Source: Zygnema cylindricum
Taxonomy: Eukaryota > Streptophyta > Zygnematophyceae > Zygnematales > Zygnemataceae
Length of the DNA: 64,000 nt
Direction: 5' to 3'
Assembly: GCA_037447655.1 (NCBI GenBank)
Contig: JBBHKE010001937.1
Coordinates: 1-64,000, forward strand
Made by a program: the position numbers and the translations under genes. The notes beneath the pieces were generated by a model. The model was given only the letters and a program-made list of their open reading frames with translations. It was not told the origin of the DNA and ran no database searches. Shown in pieces: positions 25,631-37,229 of the stretch (positions are counted from its first letter, which is position 1; each line of letters starts with the position of its first letter).

Positions 25631-26074
25631 ACAAAGGGTGTTTTATTATTTATATTATTTTTATTATTGCTTTTCTTACTATTATTATATTCGGCGGCCA
25701 AAGCGGGATGTTTTCGTTTAGAAAAATTCAAAATTCTGCGATCGGATCGGTCGACTACCGAGTTTGTAGTCATTTTCACACGTGTGGACAGTTCCGTACG
25801 GCCTCAGCCGCAAAAGTTAAACGGAGGCGTTCAGACTTCTATTCTCAAATTAAAATCTTTGCACGTGCGAGTCCCTTTGACTGTGGTGGCGAACAGCTGC
25901 GCCCCGTTGGCCAGACCGTACCGCGTGATTCTGCAAGGTCAAGTTCCATAAGCGGAAAAAGCGGTGGTGTACGACAACCTGACAACAGGACCTTTGACGA
26001 CGCACAAACGACAAAGGATTTGCACATGCAAAGTAAAAGGTACGACAACCAACATTATGCGAATCAGCGAATGC

Positions 26075-26295
26075 TACACCGTGTATCGGTATTGGTGTTA
26101 ATGTTTTTTTCGCCATTCAAAACATCTTTTCTCGGTGCACACTTGTCGGATTGTACATCTGACGGTTGCGATTGAGAGGTAAGATTTTTAGCTTCCGATT
26201 GGCGGTCTCAAATTGAAAATTGGACAAGTGTGTACGGAGAAAAGATGTTTCAAGCGGCGAAAAAATTATTAACCCTAATAGCGATACACGGTGTA
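26075..26295. mobile_element. Foldback MITE (M3), best-preserved copy
   Basis: 221 bp with long inverted arms (roughly 78 bp): TACACCGTGTATCGGTATTG, CGCCATTCAAAACATCTTTTC and CACACTTGTC at the left, with their inverted partners at the right. Same family as M1, M2 and M4. Flanked by TA. Non-coding. Confidence 0.8.
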
Positions 26296-26910
26296 CTTTG
26301 CTGAGTCGACACAAAAAAAACTGTACGAATTTGTCCTCGCATAGGACTGACTCTCCAGCACCGTCAGAAATTTTGTCCTTATTAACGGTGGCGAATAACA
26401 TCTCTGACAACGCTGGAGAAACGACAAAATAGATCCAATCATACGTCATCGTTAGCGGCTTTCCGATTCAATCATGGCAAGTACAGTACCGTACCGTATT
26501 CATGGATCCGGAAAGGACATGTCGGTGGAAATTACTGTACTGCTGCCTGCACTGTAGCAAACAAATACACTGATTTACGAACGACAAAAAATGAAAAGAT
26601 ACACACGAGAGCGATATTTTTGTTTATTGTACGGTACGATTCCCACAGATATTTTTACGGTCCATCCTTCTGTCTGTCCGTATACATGTGACGAGCGCCG
26701 CACGAGCGTTATTTGCGCCGCACTTGCGCGATTGGCGGCATCATTTCTAGTAGCCAGTTTTTATTTTCTGTCGGGAAATCGTTTTCCGCCGACGCCGGGA
26801 GTTTCATTACTGATCTGACGTCTCCGATTGGCTGTGTAGCTGAAAAACAATCAGTTTTTTTTTTACCGGGCAGTCAGTATTATTTTTCCCGTAGCGCGTC
26901 GTTCGTAAAA
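26296..26910. other. Intergenic, nothing recognised
   Basis: No supported gene or repeat; short open frames only. Confidence 0.35.
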
Positions 26911-27200
26911 CCCTATTTCTCGTACCCGATCCCAAGTGGTGCCGAATGTCGGCGCGAGGTGCCGAAGGTCCCACACTTGTATGGGGGCTTGTACGGTATG
27001 GTACTGAATCTTGCAACTACTTGGCCCCGCAGGGGTGCCGAAGGTACCGTATATTTAGGGTTTATTTTATCTGTTTTTGTTATTTTTATAATAAAAAAAC
27101 AACCCTAAACACAAAACCCTATGTCACATACCCGATCCCAAGAGGTGCCGAAGGTCCGCGCGAGGTGCCGAAGGTCCCACACTTGTATGCAGGCTTGACA
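26911..27200. repeat. Direct repeat pair with GTGCCGAAGGT units
   Basis: Two ~84-bp segments starting at 26911 and 27117 share ACCCGATCCCAAG, CGCGAGGTGCCGAAGGTCCC and ACACTTGTATG. The unit GTGCCGAAGGT occurs at least four times, with one variant (GTGCCGAATGT). Between them is an AT-rich spacer. It could be the ends of a very small LTR-like element, but no primer or purine tract was identified. Confidence 0.55.
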
Positions 27201-27318
27201 CACTATTTAATAACCTGCTTGTCACACAATCTTTCGGGTGCCCGAGATATCAGGGCATCAGAAACCGTGCGTTCGTACGATTAGAAGAGCTCAGAATGGT
27301 ACACCGCGAATCGTAATT

Positions 27319-27985
27319 AGGGTGAAGTTCCATTACCACATTCTGTAATCGTACGGCCAACATTTCAGGATGCTACCCTTTGAACGAAGTTCCATTGCGC
27401 AGAGTCTATAATCCACGTGTTAGCAAAATAGTGGCGCCACGTAGCTATAGATTTGATATTGAATATCGTCAATGATTTTCACACCGACCAAAAATCTCCA
27501 TTTGCGTACCATGTACGTGCGTACCAGGTCATCGTGCAACACAACTTTTGTACTCTTTGCAGACGCCTTGTCACATACCACCTCATTTTTTTAGGGTTCT
27601 GTTTTTTCGCGTGACGAATGTGAGTTGCCATAAATAGTGTGATGAATGGGCGCTAATAGAAATAGCGCGACGAAAGTGCGTTACGACATTTCGTTTGTAT
27701 TTTCTGTTGGATTTTTGAATGCGTGTATCGTGGGCGAAATTTTTTGATTTCCGTTGGTCGCCAGCTTGACACGTATGCTTATTATCCAGCGTGTCGCGGC
27801 TCAATTTTTTCTGTAATTGGTGATGTACCTCGCGAGGTACATCACCAATTACAGAAACTTTCGAAGCGAATGCTTCGCGAAAAAATATCCAACGGTCATT
27901 GTTAACTCCCAGATTTTTGGAGAATATTGGCAAGATTCTCTGTAATGTTGTTTTCTTAATAAAAACAAAATAATAGGTACGGCGT
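27319..27985. mobile_element. Family C MITE (C3), nested in A6
   Basis: Opens AGGGTGAAGTTCCATTACC and is collinear with C1 (CATTTGCGTACCATGTACGTGCG, ACTCTTTGCAGACGCCTTGTC, the palindrome, GAATGCTTCGCG). The right end is not clear. Confidence 0.5.
27808..27857. repeat. Perfect 50-bp palindrome of C3
   Basis: Two 25-bp arms with no loop; the left arm begins TTTCTGTAATTGGTGATGTA and the centre is CCTCGCGAGG. The equivalent sites in C1 and C2 keep the arms but have an extra central segment. Confidence 0.9.
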
Positions 27986-28363
27986 TAGTAATATTTGTCG
28001 CGTTGAATGTCAGTAAATGTTCACACTGACGACGATGCTGTCGACGGACGAGGGTTATGCGAACGACTTTTTTTCGAGGTGATTGATTTTATATTTAGTG
28101 CAATTTCACGTGCGAGCGCGATTCTATTAATCATTATTTGTACCTTTTTACTTATAAAAGTACAGTTCTGCACGGTCGGGCATCGTCCGTACTCCACACT
28201 ATTTAAAACGAACCTGTATTAGAATTTTTTACGCTAATTAAACCTTACCTTAAATAGTATAATGAAAAATTTAGAATCATTTACTCTATTTAAGGTGATA
28301 AAGTCGAAATTTACAGCGACCGAATTAGCGTTATTTACTCTAACCACGATACGCGGTTTACTC

Positions 28364-28913
28364 TACACCGTCAATCGCTATTAAAGTAAAGGAATAAATA
28401 GCGTAAAAAAAAATTAGTGTTATTAACACTAATCGGGATTTAAAAAAAATATATATATATATATACTAATTAATCCCTAACTATAATTTGGGTTGTCCTA
28501 AATAATAAATACCCGCCCTTTCGATGTCTACAGTAATATATGTACCCGTACAAAATCTGACAATTCGTACCCCATCGTGCTCTTCACACGGTCGACGGAC
28601 GAATATATGAGATCATGATTTTTTTTCGACGAGTTTGCGTCTCTTTCTTCCAGTGCACATTCACATGCGTGCGCAATAATGTTAAGTGCCTTTTTTACCT
28701 TGTAATTCAAAAAGTACCATTTTGTACGGATATACCCTGTCCATACGCCACACTATTTCCATCGCAATTTACTTTCATTATTAACGCTAATTGAAAAAAA
28801 ACCCTAAGTAGAATAATGGAAAAAATAAAAATTATGGATTGTATTTCAGGTTTTTTTTTTGAAAAAAAAGCATTGAATTAGCGTTATTTACTCTAATATC
28901 GATCGGCGGTGTA
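28364..28913. mobile_element. Family A MITE, long form (A5)
   Basis: Left end TACACCGTCAATCGCTATTA, right end AATATCGATCGGCGGTGTA, 550 bp. The interior has the GTACGGATATACCCTGTCC and CCACACTATTTCC segment in the family position. Confidence 0.6.
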
Positions 28914-29365
28914 GCGCAAACTGCAAAATCTACAAGATTGACATACCATTAGCGAAAAAGTCGGGTATTTTTCTTAATTTCGTACCTATTCGAATAGCGC
29001 CATACGTTTTTTTCCCTTATTAAAAAAAACGAATCTTTAAAGATACTCCGTGGATCCAGGAGCATCCTCCCTCGGATGTTTCCTTTTCCCAACAAACATA
29101 ATGTCGTACCTCCACTGAACCTCAATCATCCTCGCGAAGATCGCCATTAAAAACCGAATAGAAACCTCCGCGTGGAGAAAAAGATCTCTGTCAATAAGAT
29201 TTCAGTCACGTCACACAGCCACTGCCACTGGGACTCTTACAAATCATAAAAGGGCATGTAAAATGTGACAAGATGAATGCAAATCCACCAAAATCCCGCT
29301 GCATTTTGCAGATTTACCAAAATTCTTGTTCGCAAATCCAACAACGCCCGTGCGCACTCCATCTA
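28914..29365. other. Intergenic, nothing recognised
   Basis: No gene, RNA or repeat ends identified. Confidence 0.35.
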
Positions 29366-31132
29366 CTTAGGGTGCGTCTCCATGTGCCTAAGGGTTTTTT
29401 TCCTATCGTTTTCTTGTAAAACTTAGAGTCGTACCGCGTAAGTTTCAACCGTACAAAAAAAAAGGAAAATGAAAATTACATTTTGCGTCATCATCGAACT
29501 TAGGAAGTACTACATGTTGTCTTGTGTTATTCTACCCACGGCCACGCCAAAAAATCTCATCTTCAAACTTTTCTTTAAAACACAGGGAAGATGTGTTTTA
29601 AAACAAAGTTTTTTCGAAAAACAAATAGGAACACTTATTCGCACGTGTAATTTTTTTTTTCACAAATTTCAAACGAATTCAAGCGACGACGAAAGGTACA
29701 GTATTTGTTTTTTTTTGTCCGTTTGCGTCCATCAAAGTACACAATTTGTTTTGTTTTGTCGCGTTTCGTTCAATACAGATTTTTCTATTCCAGGGGTCTA
29801 ACAATTCCGATGCCATTTGACGAAATCGTGAGAAATCTTTGAGGGCGCCCCAGCAAGTCGCACACGCCGCCTCTCTTAGGCAGCCTCACATTCTCTCCTT
29901 TAAACTTCATCATTGATAAGATTGCGAGGGAAAAAGATTAGATTGTGAGGGAGGAAAAGAAGATTGTGAGGTATTGATGCCAAAGTGGAATTGGAGAGGG
30001 AATTACCCATAGATGTCTCATTCGTACCGATTTTGAGATTTTTACGAAATTTCGTTATTTTTTATAGATTTAGAAACTTTTGTAAAATGCGTATACTTTT
30101 CGTACGGACTAAATGTACGATAATAATGTAAATTAATATTCAAATAAAAGGTTGAACGTACACCGTGAATCACCATTAAAGTTAAACTCTATTTTGGGTT
30201 AATCGCCTAACGCCAACTAAAAGTCAAAATTTAATGCTAATTTATACACACCTAACACTAATTTGGATGTAGCCGCGATAGTCTATGTTCACATGTTCGA
30301 CGCTTGAACATGCGAGAACAAGTTCTCGCAATTCTCCCTCCTCTACTTTATGATTGGGATTCAAATCCGAGTGCGCTTTTTTGTGGCGACGCACTCAATT
30401 TCCTGTGTCGAGGCCTTTATCTGACGCTTATTTTGTACGCCTGTACAAAATAATGAGCAGTTTTAGAACGAACTCACACAATTCGTACATTCACTTTTTA
30501 AAAGCAATCGTAGTTAAAGTAGCTAACGCTAATTAAAATGTATGCGTATTAACGTAAAACAAAAATAAGTTTGATTAAGTTGTAGTAGTATTTTTTTTAG
30601 ATGTTTTTATATATTTTATTTTTTTATAAAGTCAAAGTCGTCAACGCATTTAATAAATTTTTGAATTTATATGCATATTCGTTATTTTTTGGGCGTTTCA
30701 TTTGTGCGTTTTATGCGCATGAGACATCTATGGAGTTGCCTCCTTTCCATCTTACCTCATTATGCAGCCTGCACATGAGGTAGAATAAGGTTTCAAAGCG
30801 CGTATAATTTGCCAATACGGTAACCGTACACGAAAGGTTGCGGAAACAACACTTCTTTAGCCATGGACATCCTCTATGGCAAAGTGTTGGATGGCTGAAC
30901 GTCTACAAATGTCACACAAGGTTATGCGACATTCATAGCGATTTTTCACAATTTGGTACGTCATCACACATTGTACACTGTCGACAGCCGTCAAGCGCAT
31001 TGTCGACGTATACAATCGTCACGCCTTTAAGTGACAACTTTGTTTGGTACATAGAGGGACACCCCAAATCCGAGTCCGCCGGATCTGCAAAGTAGATTCT
31101 CTAATTTTCAAATACATGGAGAAGCACCCTTA
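29366..31132. mobile_element. Family D element (D2), ~1.77 kb, carrying A8
   Basis: The left end CTTAGGGTGCGTCTCCATGT pairs with the right end ACATGGAGAAGCACCCTTAT. The left 450 bp match D1. No transposase motif was found, although at this size it may be the relic of a larger element. Confidence 0.55.
30160..30545. mobile_element. Family A variant (A8), nested in D2
   Basis: Left end TACACCGTGAATCACCATTA. The interior (GTTCACATGTTCG, GAACATGCGAGAACAAGTTCT, GACGCACTCAATTTCC) matches A7. The right end is decayed (GCTAACGCTAATTAAAATG). Confidence 0.4.
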
Positions 31133-31395
31133 TTCTAGGAGTTGTTGAAAAAAATAGAATAAAATTGCAATGAGTGGTCGTACGCCGCCTGGTCGGGCAC
31201 ACGACCCACGACCCCTCCCCCTCTTGTAAATTCGCTATAAAACTTTGTAAATTTGACAAAAATGACTCGTATGTGTGAACAAACCATCATCCCATGAGGG
31301 CAAAAATGTGGCCAAAAATAGAACGTGACATGATTGTCATAAGGATGAAACCACGATGGCGTGTATGGGCTAATAGTGTACGGCTTGTTGAGGAT

Positions 31396-32447
31396 TGTAG
31401 ATATTACTGGCTCTTTTAGTAATTTATAGGTCTAAAATGAAATGCAGAAAAAAAACTTAGGCAGTCTGCCTCTAACTCCTCTCTTCAGCTCCCACACTTG
31501 TCCTTGTCACTGAAGGTTAGAGAGGAAGCTAGAGCCATGGCTACATATGCTGTCTAGAGATAGAGAGACAATCGGTAAATTTTGGTACGTTTACCAAAAT
31601 ATACTTGATGAGTCCCAGATTTGATCGTGGTACCTGCCGTCCGTCAAGACAACAATATCCGGTAGCTTTATCCAATAGTATAGGATCGGTGCTGAGATAT
31701 ATAGGGTTTGATAGGTATTTAAAGTACTACGATTACATAAATTCATTTAATGGCGCCAACATACATGTAACATAGACACAGTTAAAATATCCGTACGGTG
31801 TACGGTACTTTGCGAAATGAATACCGCCCATTTGTTTTCGACGGCGAAACAAATATTGCGCATTGATTTTCGACGGCTAAAATCAAAAGTTGTTTTCGAT
31901 CGAAGGGCCAAGGTAGGTGCCGAGATCGTGCAATAGACACTTAAGCGTTTTTTGGCCAGCGCCACGTCAAGCGCCACGTGGCACGACATCATTAGCTTGC
32001 GGCATCTCCCGAGAATATGGGAACTAATCCGGATATGACAAGCGTCAACATTTCAATCATGCCGCACGATGGCGTATAGAAAGTACTTCAACACCTGTAC
32101 CTTAGTGTACGCCACAATCTAGTGATTGGTGCCGTACTGTAGTAGTAGAGTGTTTAGAGAGGGATGTAGGACTTAGAAAATTTGGTAGTAGCCCCCTCTC
32201 TCCCAGAGAGCTCTTACACAAAAGGTCAACTTTGACCCTTCATAACTTACTTCTCAGGGGAGCAAATTCAAAGATTCTTTTTGCTATTGTCTCAAGGGAG
32301 GCCTCTCTTCACAAGGGTGAAGGTGGTCAAAGTTTTTGCCTGCCAAGGTGGCAGTTATTCTTGTTGAAACACAAAGGGGTTAGGAGTATCCTATAGGCTT
32401 CATGTGTGCTGCCTACTCTGTGGACCAATGGAGGTCTCCAAGTTGCA
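31396..32447 (+). repeat. 5' LTR of copia-1
   Basis: Starts TGTAGATATTACTGG and ends TTGCA. The TATA position reads TACACAAAAGG, a decayed form of the TATAAAAGG of copia-3, followed by GGTCAACTTTGACC. Confidence 0.8.
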
Positions 32448-32462
32448 AGTTATGGGCCCACC
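32448..32462 (+). other. Primer-binding site of copia-1 overlapping the gag ATG
   Basis: AGTTATGGGCCCACC directly follows the LTR. Apart from its first base it is complementary to the anticodon stem-loop of plant initiator tRNA-Met rather than to a tRNA 3' end. The ATG at 32452 starts gag (MGPPSKVPILNGTGFIYWES). Confidence 0.75.
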
Positions 32463-33350
32463 ATCTAAGGTGCCTATCTTAAATGGAACAGGCTTCATAT
32501 ACTGGGAGAGTATGATGATAGGAGCTCTATGTGAGAAAAGGTTTTGGGGGATAATGAGTGGTTGAGTGAGGCCTCTATCCAGCCTGGGTATTCCTTTGGT
32601 TTTGCAGGGACCAGGTTTACCAAAAAGACAGATCTAGCTCCATTGGAGGAGAATGAGGATGGGGAGATTATTGTGACGGACAAAGGGAAAGAAAAAGAGA
32701 CGATAACATCGATCGCAACATCTATAGCAACCGGATCGGCTTTCATGTCATCTGTTCCGAGGAATGAGGAGAGTGATATTGATACATGGGATTACAATAG
32801 CATTGCGGCAAAACACTTAATACTCCGTCATCTTACTGAAGGACTTGCATCTCTTCATTTGCAAGTAGAAAGGGCATCCGATCTATGGGTGACTCTAATA
32901 GAGATGTACCAAAGTGGTACAATTCAGCAACAAGAGTTGGCTCATCAGAAAATAGACGTATATGTATACAAAGGGGGAAAGATGTTGGACTTTTGTAATG
33001 AGCTTGCAACACTTTCCATGGAACTAGAGAGTGCTAGAAAAGTAGAAACTGAAAAAAAAAGGTTAATGCTTCCTCATAAAGTTACCCGATGAGTTCGAGA
33101 ATATAGTTAACCGAGTGTAGGCCTTGCCGGACTCAAGGTGGATATGGAATTATGTGGTAGGGATGATTGTCGTTCGATAGAATACGATAGAGATCCAAAG
33201 GGAAGGAAAGAGTGGGCAACCCTTGGCAGCAAGAACTGATTAGAGAAACAAGGATTCCAGAAAACGGGTCGGAAACTACGGAGGGGGGTGGCAGAAAAAT
33301 CAGTCCGATGAGTCGCGATTGAGGGCTCCCAAGGGGCTGTGTCATTCTGT
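32452..33350 (+). pseudogene. copia-1 gag (capsid), frameshifted
   Basis: The start MGPPSKVP with LNGTGFIYWESMM is followed by a stop and frame change near 32565. It then continues as DTWDYNSIAAKHLILRHL and VYVYKGGKMLDFCNELATL, typical of copia gag (DUF4219/UBN2-like region). A further shift lies near 33060-33090. The zinc knuckle CHFCKKLGHYKAEC (CX2CX4HX4C) is at ~33343 and also needs a frame shift. Confidence 0.8.
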
Positions 33351-34752
33351 AAGAAACTAGGGCACTATAAGGCTGAGTGCTCTAAGCTAACCGAACTACA
33401 ATTAAAGGAGGGACAGATTGGTGGATCTTTGAGAGGAAAGAAAAAGGCTTTTGTGACGCAAGTACATGAGGAGGAATCTGAGGACGAGGACAATGAGCTA
33501 TTGTTGGATGGGGAGTTAGAGACGAAGACGGAGGTCGAAATTCCACGAAAGCAGAAACGTACCTTTGGAGGATTAAAAGGTGAAGGAGGTTGGATTGTGG
33601 ATTCGGGTGCCTCCATGCACATGTGTAAGGACAAACACCTGTTCACTAAGATGAGAAAGATTTCCACAGTAGAGATAGAGTATGGGGATGGGAGAGTAGT
33701 CACTACTACTATGGTGGGATCGGTAGATCTAATAGTCTTAGTGGAGGGAAAGACATCGATAGTGATATTCTCTGATGTGTTATTTATACCAAAGTTTAAC
33801 AAAAACCTTATCTCAACGTCTGTGTTAGATGATAAGGGTTTTGAGACTAGCACTAGAAAGGGAACCCTTACTGCTAGCTTTGAGGAGGAAGTTTATTTCA
33901 ACGCTGAAAAAGGTAGCCAACCAATGTTTAGGTTGATTTTAAGAAATGAGAAGAAGAAACTTTATTATGCTTGTGTTCATGATATTATGTTGTGGCATAA
34001 GAGGCTTGGACATGTGCATTTAGATAAATTGAAAAAAAATAAAAAGATTGGAATACTGGAAAGAATTCAGTTTAGAGAAAGTGAAAACCTAAGTGACTGT
34101 ACTAGTTGTGCTCAACGTAAGGCACAAATGTTACCCTTCCCAAAGGAAGCCACTTATAAAGGAGAAAAAGTTTTAGACTTGGTACACACTGATATTTGGG
34201 GACCAACAAAGTGCCTTCACCCGGGGGTAAGAGGTTTATGATGACAATCACTAACGATTGGTCTCGTATTCTAGATTGTACTTCCTAAAAAATAAATCAG
34301 AGGCTCTACAGGTTTTTAAGGAATATAAAGCGTGGAGTGAGAAACTTCATGAAACCTCTATTAAGAGAGTAAAGAGTGATAATGGGGGAGAATATAACTC
34401 TAATTAGTTTGAGGATTTTTTGAGAGAAGATGGAGTGCAACATCAAAAAACACTTCCTCAAAATCTTAAGCAAAATGGTGTAGCCGAGAGGTTAAATAGG
34501 ACACTAAGTGATAGTGCTAGGAGTATGTTGTCGGATAAGAAGATAGGAAATAAATTCTGGGCAGAAACAATGAAATGTGTTAATTATCTCAAGAACAGAG
34601 TTCTTAGTTTGGCAATAAAAGGCCAAACTCCTTATGAGAGATGGACCAACCGAAAACCAGATGTTTCACACTTAAAGGTTTTCGGTAGTCAAGTGTTCAA
34701 TCCAGACAGAGATCAGTCAAATTGGAAGTTGGATCCGAAAGGAAAACCATGA
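33339..34752 (+). pseudogene. copia-1 protease and integrase, broken
   Basis: Aspartic protease GWIVDSGASMHMC near 33590; gag-pre-integrase LWHKRLGHVHLDKL with CTSCAQRKA near 33990-34130. Integrase: first Asp in LVHTDIWGP, second in SDNGGEY, Glu in AERLNRTL. A frameshift near 34240, TAG at about 34407 and TGA at ~34750 interrupt it. Confidence 0.85.
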
Positions 34753-36835
34753 TATTTACTAGGATATGATGAACATGTAAAAGGATATGGAGTCTATGAT
34801 CTTAAAAGAGAAGATATTATCTTAGTGAAGCATCTAGTGGTTATGGATGAATTGAAATCTATAGATCCCTTTAAGCATACAAAGACAGTCAAAATCAGAT
34901 TTGAGACAGAAAATTCTGATGACTTTGAGCTTCCTAACTATCCAAGTTTTCGCGAAGATGATGATTTTACGGGTACAAATGAGACCAAGGAGGATTCAGC
35001 CATAGAACCCCTAGTGCCAACTCCAACCAAAACGAAAGACGTGGTAGAAATAGACGCGGAATCGACTGATAGGGGAGAAGTTGAAACTGTTGAAAAATCC
35101 ATGAGAGCCATCCATTCCGGCATTAGAGTTTGAGGGTGGAAGGAGAAGCGGCAAAAAATTGCAAGAGAAACAAGTTAACAACAAGGTAACCAAACTATCT
35201 CATCCCGATGAACCCCAGACAGATGATGAGGCGATGAACTGCCCTGAGAGGAACCGGTGGAAGAGAGTTGTTAATGAGGAGATGGCTTTGATTATGGCAG
35301 CCGATACGTGGGAATTTGTGGACTCTCCCCGTGACGGGAAGCTAATCGGGTGTAAGTAGGTATTTAAATTGAAACTCAACCAGGATAACACCATTGAGCG
35401 CTACAAGGCTCGGTTAGTGGCGAAAGGATTTACCCAAAAAGAGGGAATTGACTATGAGGAGACATTTGCCTAAGTCTTCAAGTTCCCCTCCGTCCGGATA
35501 CTTCTCAGTTTGGCAGCAACATAAAACATGGAAGTACATCAAATGGACATCAAAACAACCTTCCTACATGGAGAGTTGGAAGAGGAGATCTTTATGCGAC
35601 AACCCAAAGGATTTGTGGAGCAAGGGGAGGAGAGCAAGGTTAGCCAATTGGTCAAATCTTTTTATGGGCTGAAACAAGCGTTCGGTCAATGGAATAAGAA
35701 GCTCGATGAGTTTCTTACAGGTTTGGGATACATTTGGATCAACTCATATCACTCAATTTATTTGTTTCAAGATGAGGAAGGAATTATATTTATTGCAATT
35801 TATGTTGATGATTTGCTTGTCTTAAGTATATCTATGGATAAAATAAATAAGTTGAAAACGGATCTAAAAGGTAGATTTGAGATGAAGGTTATGGGTGAAG
35901 CAAGGTATATTTTAGGAATTCAGGTAGAGAGAGATAGAGATAGGAAAATAATCAGATTAACTCTAAAAGAAGCCATTGGAAACATGTTAGAAAGATTCCA
36001 AATGGACAAGGCTAATAGTTACCACTCTAATGTAACTAAATAACGCAAGTGAGGGGAGTGTGGAAGAGGGAGTTATAATCTTGGATGACGAGTTAGGCCC
36101 TAAAGAGAAAAAAATATGCAAACAATTCTTTATAGACAAGTAGTGGGCATCATAATATATTTTATGAATTGTACACGACCAGACATAGTTGCAGCTATAG
36201 GAGTACAAAGTAGGAGTATGAATGCTCCCACTAAGAAAGATTGGGAGGCAGCTAAGAGAGTCCTTCGATATCTCATAGGGACAAGAGATCTATGATTGCG
36301 TTTGGGTGGGAACAATAGTGACATCACCACTTGGAATGATGCCAGCTACGGGGATGCTTTTATGAGGAGATGCACGCCACTTTGAGTGATGTAGCTATGG
36401 GGATGATCCTATGAGCAGATGTACGTTTGGATATGTATTCTATGTGGGTGATAGGGCTTGCTGGTGGTGCAGCAAGCACCAAAAGGTTATTGCTCAGTCC
36501 ATAATGGAGGCTAAGCACATAGCCTCTTGCTTTGCTATAAAAGAATTAATGTGGGTCAAGTCTTTGCTAGGTGAGCTTGGTCATCTTAAAAGTGGTGTCC
36601 AAAAAGTATTTTGTGATAATCAGGCAACCATTGCCAATTTCTTCCAATCCTAAACACCGCTTTAAAGCCAAACATATGAACATTAGACTTAGTTTTGTTA
36701 GGGAGAAGGTAGAAGACAAAATAATTAGCCTAGAGTATAAACCAGATAGTGAAATGGTAGCACATATGATGACCAAAATCTGTACCTTCCCTAATTATTT
36801 TCTTGTAGGGAAAAGTGTGGTCTTAAATTAAAGAG
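34753..36835 (+). pseudogene. copia-1 reverse transcriptase and RNase H, broken
   Basis: RT block [21 protein letters not shown] (near 35410-35470), MEVHQMDIKTTFLHGELEEE and the catalytic FIAIYVDDLLVLS near 35790-35825. RNase H: IMEAKHIASCFAIKELMWV and VFCDNQATI, with DIRLSFVREKVE-type similarity after. TAG replaces Trp at 35355-35360 (GCK-stop-VFKL). A ~48-bp imperfect tandem duplication at about 36325-36420 disrupts the RNase H start. Confidence 0.85.
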
Positions 36836-36854
36836 TGATTAGAAAATAGGTAGA

Positions 36855-37229
36855 GTGTAGAAATTAATGGTTCTTTTAGTATTTTCTAGGTCAAAAATGA
36901 AATGGCGAAAAAAGCAGAAGCATTGTGCCTCTAACTCCTCTTTTTAGCTCCCACACTTGTCGCACTCACTGAAGGTTAGAGAGGGAGCTAGAGCCATGGC
37001 TGCCTATAATGTCTAGAGATATAGAGATACTGCTAGATTTTTGGTAAGTTTACCAAAATATACTCGACGAGCTTAGGATTTGATCTTCCTACTTGCCGTC
37101 TGTCAAGACAACAATAACCACTAGTTTTATCCAATAGTCTAGGATCGGTGCTGAGATGTATATGAATTGAAAGGTATTTAAATTTGTACGATAACTTAAA
37201 TTCATTTAACGTCGCGAATCGACATGTAT
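36855..37229 (+). repeat. 3' LTR of copia-1, truncated
   Basis: TGTAGAAATTAATGG onward matches the first ~375 bp of the 5' LTR, then stops where a copia-4 LTR begins. The remainder was not found. Confidence 0.8.

Larger units (their letters stand above)
27300..28360. mobile_element. Family A MITE (A6), carrying C3
   Basis: Left end TACACCGCGAATCGTAATTAG, right end CCACGATACGCGGTTTA. The family signature CACGGTCGGGCATCGTCCGT with CCACACTATTTAAA is present near 28170-28205. About 650 bp of family C sequence follows almost directly after the left end. Confidence 0.5.
31396..37229 (+). mobile_element. Ty1/copia retrotransposon copia-1, decayed
   Basis: Order LTR, gag, protease, integrase, reverse transcriptase, RNase H, LTR, as in Ty1/copia. 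The 5' LTR is 31396-32447. The 3' LTR starts at 36855 after the purine-containing tract AGAAAATAGGTAGAG and breaks off at about 37229, where a copia-4 LTR begins. The coding part has many stops and frameshifts, so the copy is dead. Confidence 0.9.

Noticed and set aside
25341-25634. Overlapping second frame of 97 codons on the same strand
   Set aside because: Frame-shifted shadow of the signal-peptide ORF without a start ATG or a plausible protein pattern.
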